From Victivallales bacterium (GTDB lineage: Bacteria > Verrucomicrobiota > Lentisphaeria > Victivallales > JAUVCU01), in contig JAOZMT010000197.1 in the NCBI GenBank assembly GCA_029934175.1, positions 1 through 5,220 of the forward strand: DNA of 5,220 nucleotides, given 5' to 3'. The notes beneath the pieces are model-generated. The model was given only the letters and a program-made list of their open reading frames with translations. It searched no databases and had not been told where the DNA came from. Below are positions 1 through 5,220 of this stretch, piece by piece. The translations under genes and the position numbers were made by a program. How positions within the stretch are numbered: position 1 is the first letter of the stretch; the number at the start of each line of letters is the position of its first letter.

Positions 1-8
1 TTTTTCTT

Positions 9-14
9 CTCCTT
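9..14 (-). promoter_or_regulatory. Shine-Dalgarno-like AAGGAG of a probable gene beyond the left edge
   Basis: On the minus strand the last bases of the window read AAAAGGAGAAGAAAAA, which contains a full AAGGAG. No start codon lies in the eight bases that remain, so a start would have to fall right at or just past the edge. The purine-rich context and match to the strong RBS of the ATPase gene suggest a fourth co-directional gene. The start codon itself cannot be seen, so this is an inference. Confidence 0.4.
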
Positions 15-46
15 TTATGCGTTAAACACAATCTTTATATTTATTA

Positions 47-77
47 TGCTAACTGCTAACTGCTAACTGCTAACTGC
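47..77. repeat. Heptanucleotide tandem repeat (TGCTAAC, 4.4 copies)
   Basis: Four perfect copies of TGCTAAC at 47-53, 54-60, 61-67 and 68-74 are followed by a partial TGC. On the coding strand of the neighbouring gene the unit reads GTTAGCA. The array begins two bases after the ATPase stop codon. Because seven is not a multiple of three, TAA on the plus strand (50, 57, 64, 71) and TAG on the minus strand fall in every phase, so all six frames are closed. Heptamer arrays of this kind are known as short tandemly repeated repetitive sequences in cyanobacteria and other bacteria. No function is visible here. Confidence 0.9.
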
Positions 78-79
78 AA

Positions 80-1675
80 TCACATTCCCCATACTTTAAT
101 TTCATAACCGTTTTCATTTTTTAGTTCAGTAAAAATTTTATCTTTCCAATCTATATTTTCACGACGGTCAAAAATTAGCAAATGAGATTCTGTAGCATTA
201 CATTGGTCTGCATACTTCGCAGTTTGCTTTAAAGCTTCTTTTTTGATTGTTGGTAAATAATTATGCTCAGTGTGCATTTTCAATTCAAAAATAACTCTCT
301 GTTCGCCAATAGGAGAATCCCATTCTAAATAAACATCTACTCGCCCAGCACCCAGTGAATATTCTCTATCAATCTCTCCATGTCCATTTCCTACTCGCTG
401 TAAAAAACCTTGAAAAATAAGATGCGGTGCAACTTCTGTATAACCTGATACATCATCTTTCCAAACATCGCTATTTTGTCGCCAAAATTCAACAAATAGG
501 TTCATTAAGCTTTCTATATTAATAGATTGATCTTTATTCACCCAAGTAGGTTTTGGATATTCTATATAAAATCTTCGTTGTAATGAAACTGTTAATTCTC
601 GTGGAATAACTTCTTGATAAATTTTATTTGCTACAACATAGGTTCCTCTCACTTGCTTAATCAATCCCATATCTCGACAGTAAATTATATCTTGCTCATC
701 TAAATCTACATTTTTACCTTCAATCATAGGTTGAATTACATTACGAACTCGTTCTTGTTGTAATTTGTCTGATAATTGATCAAGGTGTGTTTGACCTGAT
801 AAAATCAATCGTTTCTTAGCTTTTTTTATCATTGGTTTTGTAATAGTAATTGAACGGTCATTATTTTCTTTCATTTCAAAACAAACTTCATAAGCAAGAG
901 CATTTACAAGCCAAGGTTGCCCATCTGTATAATCATAAACTGAATCAAATACTTCATCTTTAAAGACTTGTCCTGTCTCTTTTGTATGTTCTAAATAAAG
1001 CTGCTCTATCTCTTCTCTTGTAAAATTTCCTATAGTTAATGATTCAGATTTTATATTAAAACAACTTCCACCTGTAATATGCTTTGGTCCAATATTTAAC
1101 AAATGATAATCTTTAATATCTAAAACTCCAGTCAGCATAATACTAGATGGGAAATATTCACCTCTATCATCATATCCTGACCTCAATTGACTTAAAACAG
1201 AAATAATTAAATCTCCATGAAGCGAATCAATCTCATCTATTAATAAAACAAAAGGTTTATCAAAAAATTCTGTTAATTTTTCTAAAAAATCAACTATCGC
1301 ACTATTGAAAGTCCCCCTTTTAATTATTTTATCTAAAATAGCATTAATCTCATCTTCTTTTTTAGTTAATCTGATAACTCGTTTTTCAATAGCACTTAAA
1401 ATTCCATAAATGCCATCTTCAATATTATTTTTTGCACCCCTCGCAGCTTCTATATTAACATAGACGCATATATAATCGTCTTCAGCATTGATTTTATCAC
1501 GCAACGCTAACAGACAACTTGTTTTTCCACTTTGTCGTGGAGCATGCAATAAAAAATATTTTTCATCATCAATCAAATCATTAATTACATTCAAGTCCCA
1601 TCTTGTTAATGGATCTAATTTATAATGATTTACTTTATTTACTGGACCAGCTGTATTAAATTTTTTAACTTTCAC
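80..1675 (-). CDS. P-loop ATPase fused to a C-terminal PD-(D/E)XK nuclease-like domain
   Basis: A 531-residue protein, predicted to be cytosolic, with no signal peptide or membrane segment seen. The N-terminal FNTAGPVN segment leads into a P-loop ATPase: Walker A APRQSGKT (45-52, Ala in place of the usual first Gly) and Walker B FVLLIDEID (142-150). TDGQPWLVNAL (250-260) follows and matches what I recall of an AAA/STAND-like bacterial ATPase family. A probable helical or winged-helix stretch fills about 280-370. The C-terminus has FQGFLQRVGNGHGE (421-434), GRVD (444-447), ELK (464-466), a following Gln484 and FDRR (502-505). This is the pattern of a PD-(D/E)XK fold with Glu434, Asp447, Glu464 and Lys466 all present. 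ATP binding is well supported. DNA cleavage is inferred from the residues only. The start is GTG at 1675, set by an AAGGAG five bases upstream, and no Met occurs between it and Walker A. The gene lies 30 bases after the kinase gene and is probably co-transcribed with it. The substrate and biological role are unknown. Confidence 0.9.
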   Translation of the reverse strand: MKVKKFNTAGPVNKVNHYKLDPLTRWDLNVINDLIDDEKYFLLHAPRQSGKTSCLLALRDKINAEDDYICVYVNIEAARGAKNNIEDGIYGILSAIEKRVIRLTKKEDEINAILDKIIKRGTFNSAIVDFLEKLTEFFDKPFVLLIDEIDSLHGDLIISVLSQLRSGYDDRGEYFPSSIMLTGVLDIKDYHLLNIGPKHITGGSCFNIKSESLTIGNFTREEIEQLYLEHTKETGQVFKDEVFDSVYDYTDGQPWLVNALAYEVCFEMKENNDRSITITKPMIKKAKKRLILSGQTHLDQLSDKLQQERVRNVIQPMIEGKNVDLDEQDIIYCRDMGLIKQVRGTYVVANKIYQEVIPRELTVSLQRRFYIEYPKPTWVNKDQSINIESLMNLFVEFWRQNSDVWKDDVSGYTEVAPHLIFQGFLQRVGNGHGEIDREYSLGAGRVDVYLEWDSPIGEQRVIFELKMHTEHNYLPTIKKEALKQTAKYADQCNATESHLLIFDRRENIDWKDKIFTELKNENGYEIKVWGM

Positions 1676-1680
1676 ATCAT

Positions 1681-1686
1681 CTCCTT
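1681..1686 (-). promoter_or_regulatory. RBS of the ATPase gene, deciding a GTG start
   Basis: The minus strand reads AAGGAG-ATGAT-GTG. The perfect Shine-Dalgarno is five bases from the GTG at 1675, which opens the long frame. Two ATG codons (1680 and 1677) lie in between, in one other frame, and run into TGA at once, so they cannot start the protein. This makes GTG the only sensible start near the RBS. Confidence 0.8.
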
Positions 1687-1705
1687 ATATGTAATTTTAT
1701 CATCT

Positions 1706-4243
1706 TTACCTTTGTTGTTTATTTCGTTGTGGTCTATTATCTTGAAACTCGCCTCGTCTTTTCTGACGGAATTCTAAAGTTTTTTGAATTATACTTTTTA
1801 ATATTTTTATATTCTTCAACCCTTGCTGATTAACCTCTCCTGCTATGTCCTTGTATTTATCTTCATGAATCTTTATTTTTGTATGGATATCCTGCAAAAT
1901 ATCATAATGCAACCTTTCATTTTTAATTTTATGTATAATCGTTTTCACAAGTTGCTTAGCATCCATATCAATTGTACAACCGAATTTTTCTAATGTTTTT
2001 ACTATAGCTTCATTTGCATCTTTTATATCTTGTTCTTTACTTTTTGCGACTTGTGCAAGTTTAGTATTTTGTTCTTCCTTTTGTAATGAATTTTGATATT
2101 TTTCATATAGTTTAGGTAAATATTTGACAAACTCACTATTTTTATTAAAAAATCCCTCTAATTTCAAATACTCTTCTTTTTCTATAATATCATTAATAAA
2201 AATTAAAACCTTATTAAATACAAAAGCCTTTGGATAAAGTTTTTCAAATAATTCTGTCTTAAATTTAGCAGATATTTTTTTATAAGTTATTTTTTTAGTA
2301 TATTCACTACCTTTTTTCACTCTTATTTTCATCATAAGATATGTATCTGAAACTTTATCAATAACTCCAGTATATTCTCCTATTGTAACCTCTTTTCTAA
2401 TATTTTTTTTCAAATAATTAATAAAAAGACTCTCTTTATTTGCTAAAATTTCAAATATATTTTGTTCAGCATACAATTTTTCAAATTCTTTTGCAATAAT
2501 AGGATTTTCTTTATTTTTTGCTAAATGTGCAATAACATCTTTAAAATTTTCTGCTAATAATAAATTTTCTAATTTATCGGCAAACATTTTCATTATCTCT
2601 TTATGTTTATTCTCTAAATCTGTTGCTTTTTGCTTTTCTTCTTTTAAATTTTCATAAAGTTCTAAATATTTTTTCTCTTCCTTGTTTCTTATATTTTGAG
2701 TTTCTTCAATATACGAATCATTATAATTAGAATAAACCTTAGCTGCTTCTAAATATTCTTTGTCAGTTGCAAAATTTTCAGCATGAATTTTCAATTCTTT
2801 CAAAATTCTTCTAATATTCTCTTCATCTTGTTTATTTTTTTCTAATAATTCTCGCTGTTTATTAAGTTTTCCAATCTCAATATTAGCTTTCATATTATAT
2901 TCAGTATCTGGGAAATTGTTTTTAATATCTTCAAACATTGTTATTGTGGTTTTAAAATCCTCTGGATTTTCTTCCATAAAAGTCATTATTAAATCCCACT
3001 GTTTTTTACACTTTTTATTTCTTGACTTTTTTATATCAAACCCTGAGTCCGCAAAACCTGAAACAGATGAATTTTCACTATTAGTTAATTTATTTGCGAC
3101 TTGTGCAATATTTTCATCTATTAAGTCGGCTTCTACTGCGACATTCTGAGGCTCTTGTATTATATTTTCTATTGGTTCGTTTAAAAGTCTAAAATTTACA
3201 AATAAAGCAACTGCTATAATTAGTATTAAAATAGAAACTATATTTACAAATAATTTTGAATTATTATTTTTCTTAGAACTTGGATATTTCCCCTCCAAAA
3301 CAAGGTCTATTTGCGATATAACAGCCCCCCATGAATCCTGTCGATTCTCTGCCTCTTTTGACATCATAATATTAATTAATGAATCACATTGCTTTGAAAC
3401 ATTAGAATTTATCAAGTGAGGTGAAGGCAAAACTTCGGTGAGATGTTTAGTTATAATCCCCATAGGAGTTGGTGCGTCAAAAGGAACTTGACCTGTGACT
3501 AATTCAAAAAGAGTTGCTCCTAAGGCATAAATGTCTGAACGAAAATCTATATCCAATTGTCCCCGAGCCTGTTCAGGACTTATATAATTTGGAGTTCCAA
3601 CTATAACTCCTGTCATTGTCAAAGATGAATCTTCTCCTGATAAACTTTTTGCAATCCCCATATCCATTAACTTTGCAACACCTGTTTTTTCTAACATTAT
3701 ATTTGCAGGTTTTATATCTCTATGAAGTATTTGAAATGAGTCCCATGCATATTCAAGAGCTTTTGCTATATCTCTAATAATTTTCAATGCTTCTTTTTCA
3801 TCAATAAAGCCTTCGCGTTTCAAGCGTTCTCCTAGTTCCTCTCCATCAACAAAACTAATCGCTAAATAGAACATTCCCTCTTCTGATTCGCCTGCATGAA
3901 AAGCACCAACTATATTTGGATGTTCAAGCCTTGCTGCTGTTATTACTTCCTTTTTAAATCTATTAATAAAATCAGCATCTTTGGTAAGTGCTGGAGATAA
4001 TATTTTCAAGGCGACCTTTCTATCCATAACAGTTTGATTTGCTAACCAAACTTCGCCCATTCCACCTACACCTAATTTTTTGACAAGAGTAAAGTCTCCT
4101 ATTATCATTCCTTCAACAATATCCGCTAATGGTATGTTCAAATGACAATTGCATTCATCGCAAGTCATAGTTTTACCTGCCAACATATCTGGCACTTCAA
4201 TTTCCGAATCACATTCTGTGCATTTAAAATGTATTTTATCCAT
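1706..4243 (-). CDS. Membrane-anchored Ser/Thr protein kinase with N-terminal zinc ribbon and long helical C-terminal region
   Basis: An 845-residue protein, numbered here from the Met at 4243. Residues 8-33 hold two CxxC pairs (C8/C11, C28/C31), a zinc ribbon. A Hanks-type kinase spans about 49-318: Gly loop GVGGMGEV (58-65), Lys80, Glu99, HRDIKPAN (174-181), DMG in place of DFG (194-196), a Ser/Thr-rich activation loop, SPE in place of APE (222-224), Asp237 and Arg301. All catalytic residues are present, so it should be active. One membrane segment lies at about 330-351, with lysines before and acidic residues after it, so the C-terminal half is predicted to be outside the cytoplasm. That half is lysine-rich and helical, with TPR-like stretches (about 415-460 and 480-515), coiled coil, a short beta-rich SH3-like piece (about 614-658) and a basic, Gln/Asn-rich tail. 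It probably senses an external or envelope signal and phosphorylates cytosolic targets. An in-frame ATG at 4249 adds two residues but lies only three bases from the Shine-Dalgarno. From 4243 the spacing is nine, hence this start. The ligand is unknown. Confidence 0.92.
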   Translation of the reverse strand: MDKIHFKCTECDSEIEVPDMLAGKTMTCDECNCHLNIPLADIVEGMIIGDFTLVKKLGVGGMGEVWLANQTVMDRKVALKILSPALTKDADFINRFKKEVITAARLEHPNIVGAFHAGESEEGMFYLAISFVDGEELGERLKREGFIDEKEALKIIRDIAKALEYAWDSFQILHRDIKPANIMLEKTGVAKLMDMGIAKSLSGEDSSLTMTGVIVGTPNYISPEQARGQLDIDFRSDIYALGATLFELVTGQVPFDAPTPMGIITKHLTEVLPSPHLINSNVSKQCDSLINIMMSKEAENRQDSWGAVISQIDLVLEGKYPSSKKNNNSKLFVNIVSILILIIAVALFVNFRLLNEPIENIIQEPQNVAVEADLIDENIAQVANKLTNSENSSVSGFADSGFDIKKSRNKKCKKQWDLIMTFMEENPEDFKTTITMFEDIKNNFPDTEYNMKANIEIGKLNKQRELLEKNKQDEENIRRILKELKIHAENFATDKEYLEAAKVYSNYNDSYIEETQNIRNKEEKKYLELYENLKEEKQKATDLENKHKEIMKMFADKLENLLLAENFKDVIAHLAKNKENPIIAKEFEKLYAEQNIFEILANKESLFINYLKKNIRKEVTIGEYTGVIDKVSDTYLMMKIRVKKGSEYTKKITYKKISAKFKTELFEKLYPKAFVFNKVLIFINDIIEKEEYLKLEGFFNKNSEFVKYLPKLYEKYQNSLQKEEQNTKLAQVAKSKEQDIKDANEAIVKTLEKFGCTIDMDAKQLVKTIIHKIKNERLHYDILQDIHTKIKIHEDKYKDIAGEVNQQGLKNIKILKSIIQKTLEFRQKRRGEFQDNRPQRNKQQR

Positions 4244-4252
4244 AAACATTGG

Positions 4253-4257
4253 TCCTT
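4253..4257 (-). promoter_or_regulatory. RBS of the kinase gene
   Basis: The minus strand reads AAAAAGGACCA followed by ATGTTTATG. The core AAGGA is three bases from the first ATG (4249) and nine from the second (4243). The second spacing is the more usual one and favours a protein that begins MDKIHFKC. The two candidate starts differ by only two residues. Confidence 0.65.
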
Positions 4258-4285
4258 TTTAATTATATTACTATCTCATATCTAT

Positions 4286-4313
4286 AATATATTAACTTAT
4301 CTATAAAAATCAA
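4286..4313 (-). promoter_or_regulatory. Putative sigma70-type promoter for the kinase-ATPase pair
   Basis: On the minus strand TTGATT (4313-4308) is followed after 16 bases by TATATT (4291-4286), close to the TTGACA/TATAAT consensus. An overlapping TATTAT with an 18-base spacer is an alternative. It sits about 40 bases ahead of the kinase start, in the only gap of useful length between genes. The region is so AT-rich that matches of this quality can arise by chance. Confidence 0.35.
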
Positions 4314-4340
4314 TGATAAATAAGAATATTATTCAACAAA

Positions 4341-5220
4341 TTATGATGAATAAAAATGTTTTTGAATAGTTTGCATTGGTATTATTAACAATAAAATTAA
4401 TACTGCACAAATATTTGCATTGAATAATACTAAACATGATGCTTGAAATATAATCAATAAACCTATTAACTTTCCTATTAATTTTTGAGTTTTCAATGGA
4501 TTTCTTATATCAAATTTTTTGAAATAAATAATTACAAGCATTCCAAAAATCAACCCTAATAATGAAAGATGAAATTCACTTCTTAAGAACCCTCCCAGTA
4601 TAAGAAAATATGACCAAAGAAGAGAACTTACAATAATCAAACCTATTCCATTGCGTTTTTTTAATACTTCTGTTTCATTGTGTGCAAGTTTCGCGACTCC
4701 TAAAATATAAGTTCCTATAAATAATATTGGTAAAAACAATAACAAGTAGGATTCATCAGAATATGCGAAATGTGCAGATGCTCCTAAAATAATATTTAAT
4801 ATCCGACAAATAGCTAAAGAGAAAGCACCTAAATTATTATATTTTTTTAAAATAGTATTGTATAATATTATTACAATCAACAATAAAATACTAACAAACA
4901 ATGTTATTTCACTTAAAAAACAAGCTATAGATATTGCACATATCGCAAGAATAATAGTTGCGAAGTATGCAGATTTCAATGAAATTTTTTCACTTGGCAA
5001 AGGACGATTGGGTCGCTCAATTTTATCAATATGAATATCACAAATATCATTTAATATTATTCCAAATGAGTATAAACACAATGAAATTATAATTAATAAA
5101 AAAGTTTTATAGCTTAAAGAAACATCAAGGATTACAAAATAACCTATTAAAATATCACCAGGAACAGTAAATAAGTTTGGAACTCGTATTAACTGTAACC
5201 AAGAAATTAGTTTAGATTTT
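4341..5220 (-). CDS. UbiA-family prenyltransferase, N-terminus outside the window
   Basis: An integral membrane enzyme that by family would transfer a polyprenyl diphosphate chain to an acceptor such as an aromatic ring or lipid headgroup. The frame stays open to the right edge, so 292 residues are visible and the start is missing. A TTG at 5081 is not the start, because the conserved first helix lies upstream of it (LQLIRVPNLFTVPGD, visible residues 8-22). The first Asp-rich motif is intact: ND at 57-58, D61 and D65, followed by RPNRPLPS (69-76). LYN..LKK (119-126) and AICRILNIILG (136-146) also fit the family. The usual second DxxxD motif is not seen. In its place is LAHNETEV (178-185), as in a divergent UbiA-like subfamily (EboC-like proteins have a comparable pattern, from memory). 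About nine hydrophobic segments are visible, the expected number. The substrate cannot be assigned. The protein ends KHFYSS, 97 bases before the kinase start. Confidence 0.88.
   Translation of the reverse strand, partial: KSKLISWLQLIRVPNLFTVPGDILIGYFVILDVSLSYKTFLLIIISLCLYSFGIILNDICDIHIDKIERPNRPLPSEKISLKSAYFATIILAICAISIACFLSEITLFVSILLLIVIILYNTILKKYNNLGAFSLAICRILNIILGASAHFAYSDESYLLLFLPILFIGTYILGVAKLAHNETEVLKKRNGIGLIIVSSLLWSYFLILGGFLRSEFHLSLLGLIFGMLVIIYFKKFDIRNPLKTQKLIGKLIGLLIIFQASCLVLFNANICAVLILLLIIPMQTIQKHFYSS

Noticed and set aside
194..220. CRISPR, tRNA or mobile-element signatures anywhere in the window
   Set aside because: There are no spaced repeats, no cloverleaf-like segments and no transposase or integrase motifs. 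Apart from the short gaps described, the window is protein coding.
2403..2410. Run of eight A on the coding strand of the kinase as a programmed slippage or phase-variation site
   Set aside because: Runs of this length are common in such AT-rich coding DNA, the frame continues intact on both sides, and no alternative-frame product or downstream stem was evident.
2916..3149. A 77-codon open frame on the plus strand
   Set aside because: It lies wholly antisense within the kinase gene, has a composition that mirrors the kinase codons, and has no recognisable domain. It is a shadow frame.
4324..4334. Palindrome GAATAATATTC after the prenyltransferase stop as a terminator
   Set aside because: The arms are five bases with a single central base, all A/T but for the ends, and there is no T-tract directly after it. 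It cannot form a stable hairpin.
207..4973. Inverted 14-base match, TCTGCATACTTCGC at 207-220 and its complement at 4960-4973
   Set aside because: Both copies are inside well-conserved coding regions, read in unrelated peptides on opposite sense (AKYAD and SAYFA). Chance is the simplest explanation, and there are no element boundaries or target duplications nearby.
5079..5081. TTG as the start codon of the prenyltransferase
   Set aside because: The same frame stays open to the window edge, and the upstream residues include the conserved first-helix motif LQLIRVPNLFTVPGD of the family. The true start is outside the window.

Overview
The window comes from an AT-rich bacterial genome. It holds three protein genes, all on the minus strand, so transcription runs from high to low coordinates. 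In that order they are a UbiA-family membrane prenyltransferase cut by the right edge (4341..5220), a large membrane-anchored Ser/Thr protein kinase with an N-terminal zinc ribbon (1706..4243), and a P-loop ATPase fused to a PD-(D/E)XK nuclease-like domain (80..1675). The zinc ribbon-kinase-transmembrane-coiled coil layout, together with the ATPase family, resembles proteins I associate with the PVC superphylum, especially Lentisphaerota. This placement is an inference from architecture. No rRNA or marker gene is present to confirm it.

Layout. The prenyltransferase is followed by a 91-base, very AT-rich gap. This gap carries a plausible sigma70-type promoter and the ribosome binding site (RBS) of the kinase, and it has no convincing terminator. 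The kinase and the ATPase are only 30 bases apart, and the ATPase has its own strong Shine-Dalgarno, so these two are probably co-transcribed. After the ATPase stop comes a short tandem array of the heptamer TGCTAAC, which places a stop codon in all six reading frames. Beyond it, at the very edge of the window, is another Shine-Dalgarno-like AAGGAG on the same strand, which suggests a fourth co-directional gene just outside.

How the genes may work together. The kinase looks catalytically complete and is predicted to sense something outside the cytoplasm through its long helical C-terminal region. The ATPase/nuclease-like protein is predicted to be cytosolic and has intact Walker A, Walker B and D...ExK residues. 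A kinase that controls the ATPase, or a two-gene stress or defence cassette, is possible, but adjacency is the only support. The prenyltransferase has an intact first Asp-rich motif and a non-canonical second one, and is probably a separate lipid or quinone-type function. I see no CRISPR array, tRNA, rRNA, insertion sequence or integrase.
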